A stretch of 43,153 bases of DNA, taken from an uncultured Pelagibacteraceae bacterium. GTDB taxonomy: Bacteria; Pseudomonadota; Alphaproteobacteria; Pelagibacterales; Pelagibacteraceae. Below the pieces are notes generated by a model, which was not told the origin of the DNA, did no database searches, and saw only the letters and a program-made list of their open reading frames with translations. Below, piece by piece: positions 26,168 through 35,338 of this stretch (position 1 is its first letter; each line of letters opens with the position of its first letter). A program made the position numbers and the translations under genes. The stretch lies in assembly GCA_902559395.1 (NCBI GenBank), contig CACEHR010000003.1:72001-115153 (forward strand), in the 5' to 3' direction.

Positions 26168-26515
26168 ATGCAAACAAAATTTAAAAGTGAACCAAGAAAG
26201 TTTACGTTTAAAAATATTACAATCAGCGATATGGGTAAAATTCATTTAGAAAACGATGAGATGATCTCATTTGTTAATAATTCAGGAAAAGAATGTGATT
26301 TTGTTCAAAAATCATGGGGTTATTATGTGTGTCCATCAGTAAATGGTCGCTTAAAACATGAAGGGTTTAAAACAGCGCTAACATCAAATAAAGAAAAAAG
26401 ACTTTATGTTCTTGTAGTAGATAAAGATAAAATTAATGAATTCAAAGACTATATGAAAAATCAAAATGGAACCTTTATATGTTGGCTGGATGAATGGATG
26501 GAACCAGATTATTAA
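26168..26515 (+). CDS. uncharacterised 115-residue protein
   Basis: I do not recognise this protein. It is soluble, without signal peptide or membrane segment, and mixed in charge. Notable segments are KSWGYYVCPSVNGRLKHEG in the middle and GTFICWLDEWMEPDY at the C-terminus, with a predicted alternation of strands and a helix (DKINEFKDYMK). It has a strong ribosome-binding site and ends six bases before the Cys2-less AsnB-like gene, so the two are very likely co-translated. It could be a partner, adaptor or carrier for that enzyme; there is no direct evidence. Confidence 0.7.
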   Translation: MQTKFKSEPRKFTFKNITISDMGKIHLENDEMISFVNNSGKECDFVQKSWGYYVCPSVNGRLKHEGFKTALTSNKEKRLYVLVVDKDKINEFKDYMKNQNGTFICWLDEWMEPDY

Positions 26516-26521
26516 AAAAAC

Positions 26522-28375
26522 ATGTCAAGAATAATTATAGCTTATAACCCGGTTAGAAAAATTTCTAATGATATTATTGATAGATTTTCTATTTCAGAAA
26601 GTTTCATTCAAAGTCAAACAGTACAGGAGACAAAAATACATCGTTCCTTTCTTTTGAATGGTAATGCTTTTGTATCTGTGGTGTTAAAAAAAAATCAAGA
26701 AGATCAAATTTTTATTGACTCAAAAACAGGATTAGCAGTTTTTATAGATGGATCTCCTTTAGTAGGAGTTCGGACAATGAGTGCAAAGAATATAGGTGAA
26801 CAATATTTAAAAGTGGGTCCCGAAAAAATGGCAAGTAGTATTGATGGTAGTTGGTCTGCTGTAATTGTTGAGCCAAAAAATAAATCTATTCTCATTTTTA
26901 GAGATAGGTTTGGTCGAGTTCCATTCTATTTTTCCAAAAATGCTGATTGTTTTTTAGCCAGTTCAAGTCCAGGATCACTTGTAAAGTCTAGACTAATGCC
27001 AGCTAAATATAATGCAAATATGATCGCTAGATACGCTTCAAGTAATTATATGGCAACTTTTGGATTAAAAGAAAGTTTTTTTAAAAATATTTTTTTGATT
27101 GATCCAGCAACTTTTTTATCATGTGATTCAAATGGAGTAATTACGGAAATACAGTATTGGAGACCAGATGCTGAGGCAAATTATTTTGATGACTCTGAGA
27201 AATTAATTGAAGAAAATTTTTATAATTGTTTGTCTGATATGATTAAAAAATATTTTGTAGTTAACGAGAGTAAAAATTTTGGAGTTACATTAAGTGGGGG
27301 AATGGACTCAGGTGCGATTATTGGACTTTTGCATAAAGAAAGTAAAAAGCGTGTTAAGGCAATTTCTATGACTTACTCTGAAAAAACTTCTTTTGATGAA
27401 ACAGATCTTATTAATTATTCTGTTAGAGATCATGTAAGTCAGTGGACTGATATTAAAGTTGAAGAAAAGTTTCTTTTAGACGATTTTCCTGACTTATACT
27501 CTCGTTTTGATATTCCTTTATGCACAGTCACTGCATATTGTCATGAAATTTTGTTTAGAAAGGCTGTTGAGATTGATATGCCGGTTCTTTTTAGTGGTGC
27601 AGGAGGAGATGCTTTGCAGGCAGGAACTTATCCTTTTTACTTATACCATCTGGCAGATTTAAAATTTTCAGATCCAAAAAAATATGAACATGAACTCGAT
27701 AGTTGGATAAAAAATCACTCTACAGAAATTTATCCAAAAAATAAAAATACAGCAGAAACTTTTTTTTCAAATCGTATAGACTTTACCCAAAATGGAAAAT
27801 TTAAAAGTAGCCCAATGCTTTTAGTAAAAGATATATTGAATGATGAATTTCAAAATAGTGTAGGTAGTTTAGGGCAGCCTTTAGTTGATATTCCAGGTGA
27901 TTATTTGAGAAGTTATACTATGCAGGAACTTTGGTATGATAGTAATGCAGCATTTGAAAGTGAAGATGTAATGTGCTGGAGTTGGGGTGTTAATGTCGTT
28001 TCCCCATTTTTTGATCAAAAAGTTGTAAATTTTGCATGGAGATTACCTCCTCATCATAAAATTAAAAATGGAATTAATAAAGCGTTAGCTAGAAAAGTTC
28101 TGAGAGGAATCGTCCCAAACGAAATCTTGAACACAGTAGCTAAAAAAGGTTTTAATGCTCCGTTTGATCTTTGGGCAAGAAGCTCATTAAAAGAATTTGT
28201 GATGGATCATCTTAGATCTGAGAAATTTAAATCTAGAGGGATTTATAATCAGAATATTTTCCAAAAATGTCTCAATGATCATATGGATAAAAAAGTCAAT
28301 CATATGATGTTAATATGGCAAGCATTGAATTTAGAGTTATGGATGAGGAATTGGATTGATACTGACAAAAAATAA
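26522..28375 (+). CDS. AsnB-like protein without the glutaminase nucleophile
   Basis: A 617-residue protein with both asparagine synthetase domains, but beginning MSRIII so that no Cys2 exists. The Ntn-hydrolase fold remains recognisable (LIFRDRFGRVPFYFS at residues 124-138). The synthetase domain keeps SGGMDS at 258-263, and AKKGFNAPFDLW late in the domain. The loop that reads SGEGADE in asparagine synthetases is SGAGGDA at 358-364, losing the Glu. Like beta-lactam synthetase or lasso-peptide cyclases it probably adenylates a carboxylate and uses a nucleophile other than glutamine-derived ammonia. It follows the 115-residue gene after six bases. Confidence 0.82.
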   Translation: MSRIIIAYNPVRKISNDIIDRFSISESFIQSQTVQETKIHRSFLLNGNAFVSVVLKKNQEDQIFIDSKTGLAVFIDGSPLVGVRTMSAKNIGEQYLKVGPEKMASSIDGSWSAVIVEPKNKSILIFRDRFGRVPFYFSKNADCFLASSSPGSLVKSRLMPAKYNANMIARYASSNYMATFGLKESFFKNIFLIDPATFLSCDSNGVITEIQYWRPDAEANYFDDSEKLIEENFYNCLSDMIKKYFVVNESKNFGVTLSGGMDSGAIIGLLHKESKKRVKAISMTYSEKTSFDETDLINYSVRDHVSQWTDIKVEEKFLLDDFPDLYSRFDIPLCTVTAYCHEILFRKAVEIDMPVLFSGAGGDALQAGTYPFYLYHLADLKFSDPKKYEHELDSWIKNHSTEIYPKNKNTAETFFSNRIDFTQNGKFKSSPMLLVKDILNDEFQNSVGSLGQPLVDIPGDYLRSYTMQELWYDSNAAFESEDVMCWSWGVNVVSPFFDQKVVNFAWRLPPHHKIKNGINKALARKVLRGIVPNEILNTVAKKGFNAPFDLWARSSLKEFVMDHLRSEKFKSRGIYNQNIFQKCLNDHMDKKVNHMMLIWQALNLELWMRNWIDTDKK

Positions 28376-28395
28376 GACTAATTAATATAACTATC

Positions 28396-30153
28396 ATGTG
28401 TGGAATATTTTCAATCAACTCATTGGATAAAAATTTAGAGGGTATAAAATTTGTTGAGGGAACAAAAAAAGCACTTAATAAACTTTCCCATAGAGGACCT
28501 GACGGCTCAGGCATTATTGTTAAACCTTCAGCAATTTTAGGTCATCGTCGTTTATCAATTATAGATATTGCTAGTGGTCAGCAACCAATGCAAACACATG
28601 ATGGTAAAATAGGGATTACTTATAATGGTGAGGTTTATAATTATATAGAAATCAGAAATGAACTAATAGAACTAGGACATAAATTTAAAACAGATAGTGA
28701 TACAGAGGTTGTTCTAAAAGCTTACTCTCAATATGGAATTAAATGTCTAGAAAAATTTAGAGGCATGTTCGCTTTTGTTATAGTAAATTTTGAAACAAAA
28801 GAATTTTTTGCAGCTCGAGATCGATTTGGAATAAAACCTTTATATTTTACAAAAAAAGATGATTTTTATATTTTTTCCTCCGAAATACGTCCAATGCATT
28901 ATTCTGGTTTAGTGTCGTTAGAAGTTAATTCAAAAAGACTCGAAGAATATTTGGTTTTTGGATATGTTGCGGGGCAAGAGACATTACATCAAAATATCCA
29001 TGAGATTGAGGGCGGTCATTACCTTTATGTTTCCAAGGATAAAAAAGAATATAAAAAATATTGGCATCCAGTAAGTATTGCTAGAAAAAATATTTCTTTT
29101 GAAGATGTAGTTAATGAGCTTGATAAAAAAATTTTTGATGCTGTGAGTGCTTGGTCTATTTCTGATGTAGAAGTAGGATCACTATTGAGTGGAGGGGTAG
29201 ACTCATCTTTAGTTACAGCTCTCTCTAAAAAAATTTTAGGAAACGTTCACACTTTTAGTTTGGGTTTTCCGGAAGATAAAGATATAGATGAAAGCCACCA
29301 TATAAGAAATCTTAAAGACTACTTAAAAGTAAAGAATACATTTATTAATTTTAAGGAATCATATATTCATGACTCTCTAACAGATTTATCTGGCCATTTT
29401 GATGAACCTATTTTGGATCCAAATAATTATTCTTTAATGGCTTTATGTAAAAATATTAAGAATCTAACTGATATAAAAGTTATTTTATGTGGTGAAGGAG
29501 CTGACGAATTATTTGGAGGCTATCCCCGACATCGTCAGATTTCGAATGAATTTAAGACTAATAGTGATGACAATCTTCTTTTAATGAGTTTAAATAAAGT
29601 AGCATTACCAAGACTTAAAATGATTGGAGCGAATACCAATTTTTCCAGAAAAAATAGGGAAATGATAACGGCAACGCTACATTCTAAAGATGCGATAAAT
29701 AGAGTTTTGGAACATGATCAGCTGACATTTTTGACTACTAGATTACATAGCCAGGATCGTATTGGAATGTACTATGGCCTGGAAATTAGGACTCCTTTTT
29801 TAGATCATACTTTAGCTGAATTTGTTAACGGATTACCAGGAAATTATAAATTACACACCCAATGGAGTAAGTATATTTTAAGGAGTGTTGCTCAAAAATA
29901 CATTCCTAAAACCATTGCCTGGGAAAAGAAAAAAATAGGATTAAATATTCCTTATTCTAGGATGTTGTTTGACGGATCATTAAGAAACATTTTTGATGAA
30001 TTGGTAATTAATGAAGGAAATATAGGTAAATACTTTTCTGTAAAAAAAATACAAGAATTATTAAATTTACATAAACCAGGTATTGAAGGGCAGGATCATA
30101 GTAATACTTTATGGAGAATACTGGCTATGGAACTTTGGTTTAGATCACTTTAA
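28396..30153 (+). CDS. asnB: asparagine synthetase B-type glutamine amidotransferase
   Basis: A 585-residue protein with all canonical features: MCGIFS with Cys2 as nucleophile, SHRGPDG, GHRRLSI, YNGEVYNY and RDRFGIKPLY in the glutaminase domain. The synthetase domain has SGGVDS at residues 265-270 and CGEGADELFGGY, including the Glu missing from the other two relatives. It may be an asparagine synthetase or amidate a sugar uronate. It ends the amidotransferase block and is followed by a 134-base gap with a candidate promoter. Confidence 0.9.
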   Translation: MCGIFSINSLDKNLEGIKFVEGTKKALNKLSHRGPDGSGIIVKPSAILGHRRLSIIDIASGQQPMQTHDGKIGITYNGEVYNYIEIRNELIELGHKFKTDSDTEVVLKAYSQYGIKCLEKFRGMFAFVIVNFETKEFFAARDRFGIKPLYFTKKDDFYIFSSEIRPMHYSGLVSLEVNSKRLEEYLVFGYVAGQETLHQNIHEIEGGHYLYVSKDKKEYKKYWHPVSIARKNISFEDVVNELDKKIFDAVSAWSISDVEVGSLLSGGVDSSLVTALSKKILGNVHTFSLGFPEDKDIDESHHIRNLKDYLKVKNTFINFKESYIHDSLTDLSGHFDEPILDPNNYSLMALCKNIKNLTDIKVILCGEGADELFGGYPRHRQISNEFKTNSDDNLLLMSLNKVALPRLKMIGANTNFSRKNREMITATLHSKDAINRVLEHDQLTFLTTRLHSQDRIGMYYGLEIRTPFLDHTLAEFVNGLPGNYKLHTQWSKYILRSVAQKYIPKTIAWEKKKIGLNIPYSRMLFDGSLRNIFDELVINEGNIGKYFSVKKIQELLNLHKPGIEGQDHSNTLWRILAMELWFRSL

Positions 30154-30256
30154 CCTTAAGAATAATAATATTTATTGAAAGAATATTAATTAATAAACAT
30201 AATATAGAGTTTTCAACTATTGAATTTACTATATATTTAGCTAAGAGATATTTAAA

Positions 30257-30262
30257 TATAAT
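30257..30262 (+). promoter_or_regulatory. candidate -10 element
   Basis: A perfect TATAAT at 30257-30262 lies 26 bases before the methyltransferase ATG at 30288, within the 134-base gap 30154-30287. The -35 position (around 30234) is poor. It is the most plausible internal promoter in the co-directional run. An AGGAA ribosome-binding site follows at 30279-30283. Confidence 0.3.
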
Positions 30263-30287
30263 ATTTCATGAGAACCACAGGAAATTA

Positions 30288-31151
30288 ATGGCACAAAATA
30301 AAGTTGAGAAACATTTTGATGAAGTTGCGCATTACTTACGTGAAGAGGCATACTCTCACGAAAATACAATGAATGCTGTTAGACTGAAAATAACTCAAAG
30401 TATTCTAAGAAAATATCCTTTTGGAAATTTACTAGACATAGGGTGTGGTGGAGGACATACAACATATTCCTTTTTAAAAGATGGCTGGAGTGCTATTGGA
30501 ATAGATTTTTCAGCAAATACGGTTAAAGAAGCCAATGCTTTTATTAAGGCTAAGCACGGATCTGATAACTTAATTCAACAAGCCTCAGCTACTGATTTAA
30601 GCATTTTTCCAGATGCAAGTTTAGATGTTGTTTTGTGCTTAGGTGTTTTATATTATATTGAAGATATTAATTCTGCATACAAAGAAATCTTTCGTGTTTT
30701 AAAACCGGGTGGCATTTTTATTTGCTCTCATCAAAATGAACTTTTTGATATGTTTACATTTAATAAATATACTTTGCGTTTTTTTCGGAATCATGTTTTT
30801 CCGCTAGTGGAGGGTGAAAAAGAAAAGCGTGAAATAGAATTAGAAAATCTTGTTAAATCATTAATTACTCATCATGACGAACCTAAGAAACATGATCAAG
30901 GTTCTGGCAGAGATACTGTACCGACATATCCTGAAAATCCATTGACCTTTCCAAGCAAAATGAAATCATATGGCTTTACTGTTAAAAGCAAACCTTATTA
31001 TCATGGTTTTCACTTAATGCCGCCTTTAGCAATGAAAAAAGAGACACATTTAAAAGTTGAGAGCGAACAAAAGCAATATGAACTTAGACACGATTGGCGA
31101 GGTTTATTTATGGCAGCTCATTTTTTATTTGAGATGCAAAAAAGTGGATAG
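30288..31151 (+). CDS. SAM-dependent methyltransferase
   Basis: A 287-residue class I methyltransferase. LLDIGCGGGHTTY (residues 48-60) is a canonical motif I, AIGIDFS the acidic motif II, LDVVLCLGVLYYIED the motif IV region, and LKPGGIFI the post-II strand. The closest look is to ubiquinone/UbiG-like and glycan O-methyltransferases. AGGAA at 30279-30283 supports the ATG. The next gene starts within its last codons, so the pair is translationally coupled. Confidence 0.88.
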   Translation: MAQNKVEKHFDEVAHYLREEAYSHENTMNAVRLKITQSILRKYPFGNLLDIGCGGGHTTYSFLKDGWSAIGIDFSANTVKEANAFIKAKHGSDNLIQQASATDLSIFPDASLDVVLCLGVLYYIEDINSAYKEIFRVLKPGGIFICSHQNELFDMFTFNKYTLRFFRNHVFPLVEGEKEKREIELENLVKSLITHHDEPKKHDQGSGRDTVPTYPENPLTFPSKMKSYGFTVKSKPYYHGFHLMPPLAMKKETHLKVESEQKQYELRHDWRGLFMAAHFLFEMQKSG

Positions 31152-32250
31152 GTTCAAATCAAAATACTTTAAAGTTCTTCCAAAGAAAAGTGAAATTCTT
31201 TCACAACTTTCTAAACTTGAAATTGGATTAATTAATGACATATATTTATTTGAGTTTTCATCCTGTAGTGCAGTTTTCTGTGTTGAAGTGATAGATAAAA
31301 ATAATAAGGAATTTAAAATTGTCATCAGGGGGGAGCAACAAAGTGGAAATGTGCAACGACCTGAAAATAGCTACTCCTTAGAAAAAGAAATATTAGCTTA
31401 TAAACTAATGCTTAAGTTAGGTTTAAATGTTCCCAATGTTTTGTTTAACTCTAAAATATTTTCAGCACCTGGTTATGATGAAGAAGGAATGCAAGTTAAA
31501 GATTTTAATTTTTTTTTAATGTCATACATTGAAGGTATTGCTGTGGATAAAAAAATAAAGACAGTTGATGATTATGAGAAGTTGGTTTTGTTAAATAAAG
31601 TATCTGAAATTATGGCAAAAGTACATTCAGTTAAGGGTAAGGAATATGGATTTATTGATCAATATAAAAATGCTTCTTTTAAGACAGGCACTATCGATGG
31701 TTTTTTAAATGCATTACACAGTATTACAATAAAATTACTTAAAGAAAATATTGGAGGTGATTTTGCAAGAGAGGTAAACATTTTTATGAAAGATAAAATT
31801 AATGTTTTGAACTATGGTTTGAGAAATTCAAGATATTCTCCTCAAATTAGTCTTGTATTATTTGACGGATCAGCAGGAAACATGCTTATTAATGATAAAA
31901 ATATTCAAATTATTGATTTAGTAAATGTAGGATATTTTGAGCCTCTAACTGATTTTTGTGCACATTTTTTTTGTATGAAGGATATATTAATATTAAATTA
32001 TAAAGGAAAAAGTTTTTGGGATCATTTTGTAGAGAGCTACAAAGCTCATGGAGGCAAACTACCTCAAGAGCCTTATTTAACTCAATTATTTCATGTTATA
32101 AATGTTTACTTTCTTTGCGATGCAATTGTAGGCTATAAAACTCATTTAGGATCAAATAAACGAGAAAAAACCAAAGAATTAATCGAGTCAACTCGTAGAG
32201 TTATGAGGCTTGTATCGCCAAGTATTTCTGATATTGCAAAAACATTATAA
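31144..32250 (+). CDS. phosphotransferase-fold (APH/choline kinase-like) protein
   Basis: About 368 residues. SYSLEKEILAYKLMLKLGLNVPNVL resembles the N-lobe/hinge of aminoglycoside phosphotransferase-like kinases. LFDGSAGNMLINDKNIQIIDLVN matches their Brenner motif and the following metal-binding Asp. The catalytic HxD, however, reads LFD: the Asp and the Asn five residues on are kept, but the His is Leu. It probably phosphorylates a small molecule or sugar, or is a pseudo-kinase. The frame is open from 31057, but that would overlap the methyltransferase by 95 bases; GTG 31144 or TTG 31129 fits better. Confidence 0.65.
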   Translation: MDRFKSKYFKVLPKKSEILSQLSKLEIGLINDIYLFEFSSCSAVFCVEVIDKNNKEFKIVIRGEQQSGNVQRPENSYSLEKEILAYKLMLKLGLNVPNVLFNSKIFSAPGYDEEGMQVKDFNFFLMSYIEGIAVDKKIKTVDDYEKLVLLNKVSEIMAKVHSVKGKEYGFIDQYKNASFKTGTIDGFLNALHSITIKLLKENIGGDFAREVNIFMKDKINVLNYGLRNSRYSPQISLVLFDGSAGNMLINDKNIQIIDLVNVGYFEPLTDFCAHFFCMKDILILNYKGKSFWDHFVESYKAHGGKLPQEPYLTQLFHVINVYFLCDAIVGYKTHLGSNKREKTKELIESTRRVMRLVSPSISDIAKTL

Positions 32251-32262
32251 AAAAAATTAATA

Positions 32263-33636
32263 ATGAAAAATAAAAAAATTTTATGTTGTTTTCCGTTGGA
32301 AACAAGACCAAGAGATTTGGACCCCAGATTACATCTTGGGTTACAATGTGTGAAGGAAGGCTATTCATGTCTTATTGGAAGTAAGTCGGGTGTAATAAAA
32401 GAAATGTTTAGTCAAAAGATACAATTTATTTATTTTGAAAAAGGTTTAAATGCAGTAGATCAAGATTTTTATAGACTTATTAAAGCCTCAAAAGGTGCAA
32501 TCGTGTCTCTTGATGAAGAAGGAGGGGTATATAATGAAAAACTTTATAAACAAGAATTGCTTAGACGAAATAAAGAAAATATTCTTCAATTTGTGGATTT
32601 AATTTTTACTTGGGGTGAAAAACAAAAGAAAATATTATTTGAAAATACAACCTTTCCTGAGAATAAGATTATAAGTTCTGGGCACCCAAGGTTTGATCTG
32701 TGTAAGCCGAAATTTAGAGATTTTCAGACAGCATTACTTAAAAATCGTATAGATCCAAAAATTAAATATATTTTAATTAATTCTACCTTTACAGCTGCTA
32801 ATACAATTTTAACTTTGGATGAAGAAATTAAGTTAAGAATGCGAGCTCGAAAAGATGAAACTTTAGATGTAGAATATGAACGATTATTATACAGTTATCG
32901 TAAATTATTGATTAAATATTTTTATGAATTAGTTGTAGATATAAACAATAAGTATCCTGAATATACAATAATTTTTAGACCTCATCCTGGAGAAAATGTT
33001 AAATATTACGAAAAGCTTTTTCAAAAAATGAAAAATATTATTGTAACTGGCGATGGATCGGTTCAGGAATGGATATCTAATTCTCAGATAGTATTACATC
33101 ATGATTGTACAACAGCTATTGAAGCTCTTCTAAGTGAAAAATTTATTATTTCTTATTGTAAAATTAGAGATAATGATTTTGTTCAAGAATTGCCAATAAA
33201 AATTAGCCATATTGCTAATGAACCCAATCAAATTTTAGAGATTATAAATAATTTAGAAACCTCATCCTATGATGAAAAGCAGCTGGAAATAGCTTTTAAT
33301 AAGATTCGTCCTATAATTTCAAATGTTGATTTTGAGTCCTCAGAAGTAATTATTAAATCCTTAAAAAATATTTTTATAAATGAAAAATCAGATTCAAAAG
33401 TCATCAGGGAGATTTTTTTTAAAAATATTATACGAAAAGTCAATTTAACGGTAAAAAATTTTATTATTAATTATTCTTTTAGGAGCAAAGTTAAAATTCG
33501 TAATAAATTAAAATTTCCTGATTTAAATAAAAAAGATATTATTGAAAGGGTTTCCTTATTGAAAAAAATTGATAAAGATTTACCAGAAATTAAAATTGAA
33601 CAAACTGGTAAAAATACATATTTGTTATCTTCTTAA
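32263..33636 (+). CDS. surface carbohydrate biosynthesis protein, GT-B-like
   Basis: A 457-residue protein. The N-terminal ILCCFPLETRPRDLDPRLHLG, then IVSLDEEGG, IFTWGEKQKK, SGHPRFDL, IFRPHPGEN (near residue 240) and VLHHDCTTAIEAL (near 279) are shared with a family called 'surface carbohydrate biosynthesis protein' (my recollection; unsearched). The RPHP and H-x-T-x-x-E elements resemble the nucleotide-binding side of CDP-glycerol glycerophosphotransferase-like GT-B enzymes. It probably transfers an unusual residue to a lipid-linked glycan. It starts 12 bases after the kinase-like gene. Confidence 0.7.
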   Translation: MKNKKILCCFPLETRPRDLDPRLHLGLQCVKEGYSCLIGSKSGVIKEMFSQKIQFIYFEKGLNAVDQDFYRLIKASKGAIVSLDEEGGVYNEKLYKQELLRRNKENILQFVDLIFTWGEKQKKILFENTTFPENKIISSGHPRFDLCKPKFRDFQTALLKNRIDPKIKYILINSTFTAANTILTLDEEIKLRMRARKDETLDVEYERLLYSYRKLLIKYFYELVVDINNKYPEYTIIFRPHPGENVKYYEKLFQKMKNIIVTGDGSVQEWISNSQIVLHHDCTTAIEALLSEKFIISYCKIRDNDFVQELPIKISHIANEPNQILEIINNLETSSYDEKQLEIAFNKIRPIISNVDFESSEVIIKSLKNIFINEKSDSKVIREIFFKNIIRKVNLTVKNFIINYSFRSKVKIRNKLKFPDLNKKDIIERVSLLKKIDKDLPEIKIEQTGKNTYLLSS

Positions 33637-33727
33637 AATGTGTTTGAGATTAATTATTTTTTAATTTCCTAGTAAAGCTTTTTCTTGCTCTTAAGGTAGA
33701 CTTGCAATAATGTAAACAACATACTCT

Positions 33728-34522
33728 ATGCATATTAAACAATTGCTAGCACCTTTTGCAGCATATATATTAAGAAATATTAAGACTCACAAAAATCGTA
33801 AACGGTTTGCAAAACTCGTGGGAAAATTCTTTGATGGCACTAAAGCAAAAACTGCATATGGTTTTACAATGATAGCTAAATGGCATGATAATATGAATAG
33901 AATTAGTTTTGAAGGCAGTCATGGAATTGTTGAGGATTTTATTAAAGATTTACCGAGGAATTCTTTGTTCATAGATGTAGGTGCAAATCAAGGCTGCACA
34001 AGCATACTTGCTAGTAAAGTTTTTGAAAATAGACATGATAATGGTGTTGTAATGGCTTTTGAGCCCTCACCTTCATCGTTCAATTTAATGCAAAAAAATA
34101 TAGAGCTTAATAGGTGCAATAATATAGTTACTTTTAACAGTGCTGTTTCATCAAAAAAATCTAAATTGTATTTAGATGAGACAAATTTAGATAATTCAGG
34201 AGCATCACATATCTCTAAAAAAGGATGTTTAATTATTGCAGCTCCTGTTAAAATTGATGATGTCAGGGCAATCTATAATTATAAAAATATTTTTATCAAA
34301 ATTGATACTGAAGGATACGAGATGAGTGTTCTTGAAGGTTTAAGTGAACTTTTAAGAGAAAATTTTATTCGAAAGCTAGTAATTGAAATTGATGAAATTA
34401 ATTTAAATAAATACGGAAGTAATTCAGAAGAAATCTATAAATATCTAGATAAATATGGTTTTAAGCCAATAATTGGTTGTAAAAAAGGTCATTATGATGA
34501 GGTTTTCATTGAAAAACAATAA
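33728..34522 (+). CDS. FkbM-family methyltransferase
   Basis: A 264-residue protein. FIDVGANQGCTS (residues 81-92) is the FkbM motif I, FEPSPSSFNLMQKNIELN follows as motif II, and IFIKIDTEGYEMSVLEGL is the signature C-terminal strand-helix. Members O-methylate sugars or secondary metabolites. Its last 29 bases overlap the start of the next gene (GT2). There is a 91-base gap upstream. Confidence 0.88.
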   Translation: MHIKQLLAPFAAYILRNIKTHKNRKRFAKLVGKFFDGTKAKTAYGFTMIAKWHDNMNRISFEGSHGIVEDFIKDLPRNSLFIDVGANQGCTSILASKVFENRHDNGVVMAFEPSPSSFNLMQKNIELNRCNNIVTFNSAVSSKKSKLYLDETNLDNSGASHISKKGCLIIAAPVKIDDVRAIYNYKNIFIKIDTEGYEMSVLEGLSELLRENFIRKLVIEIDEINLNKYGSNSEEIYKYLDKYGFKPIIGCKKGHYDEVFIEKQ

Positions 34523-35318
34523 TATACAAATTTCAGTTATTATACCTACACTCAACACACGACCTGAATTTTTAAAAGAAGCTCTTAATTCAATTGAAAA
34601 ACAATCATATCTACCATTCGAAGTAATCATAGTAAATAATGGACAAGAAGATCTAACAGTTCCCAGGACATCGTTAAATATACGTTATTTTAAAATAGTT
34701 TTTAGAAGTGGAGTAGCACAAGCTAGAAATTTTGGAGGAAATTTATCAAATGGAAATTATCTTGCTTTTTTAGATGATGATGATTTATGGGGTCAGGATT
34801 ATCTTAAGAATATAAAAACAAGAATTGATTTAGATCAACCAGATTGTCTTATAGGCAAGTTAGATCAATATTTAAATAATAAAATTTTACCATTTAAAAA
34901 TGCACATGGAAAAATAAATAAAGACATAATCTTAAGACAGAATCCAGGTATTACAGGTAGTTCAGTTGTAATAAATAAAAAAATTTTTCTAAGTGTAGGA
35001 GGCTATAATCCCAAACTTCCTCCAAGTGAGGATAAATCATTAATTTTAGAATTAATAAACAGAGGTTGTAGAATTGTTTCAGTTCCTGAAAGTCAAGCTA
35101 TTATAAGACAATCTGAAATTGATAGATTGACCAATAACAACAAATTATTATACGAAGGTATTTTTCAGTTTTACCAAAAATATAAAGATCAGATGAATTT
35201 AGGACAGAAAATAACAAATTTATATAAAATATATAAATATAATTGGAAATCAAAAAAATCGATTCTAAGTGGTTTAATTTATATTTTTTTATATTTGTTT
35301 GTGAAACTGTTAAAATAA
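34494..35318 (+). CDS. GT2-family glycosyltransferase
   Basis: About 274 residues. ISVIIPTLNTRPEFLKEAL at the N-terminus and FLDDDDLWG near residue 94 (DxD metal motif) define a GT-A, family 2 enzyme. GGYNPKLPPSEDKSLI follows as the acceptor-side ED motif. It probably adds a sugar to a lipid-linked glycan in the cytoplasm. ATG 34494 or 34497 is preferred over the in-frame TTG at 34473, because an AAGGT ribosome-binding site lies at 34485-34489. The gene overlaps the FkbM gene by 29 bases. Confidence 0.85.
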   Translation: MMRFSLKNNNIQISVIIPTLNTRPEFLKEALNSIEKQSYLPFEVIIVNNGQEDLTVPRTSLNIRYFKIVFRSGVAQARNFGGNLSNGNYLAFLDDDDLWGQDYLKNIKTRIDLDQPDCLIGKLDQYLNNKILPFKNAHGKINKDIILRQNPGITGSSVVINKKIFLSVGGYNPKLPPSEDKSLILELINRGCRIVSVPESQAIIRQSEIDRLTNNNKLLYEGIFQFYQKYKDQMNLGQKITNLYKIYKYNWKSKKSILSGLIYIFLYLFVKLLK

Positions 35319-35338
35319 TTATTAAATATTATATTAAA

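Noticed and set aside
31057..32250. Kinase-like gene starting at ATG 31057
   Set aside because: It would overlap the methyltransferase gene by 95 bases and the extra N-terminal residues show no conservation-like pattern. GTG 31144 or TTG 31129 is more plausible.
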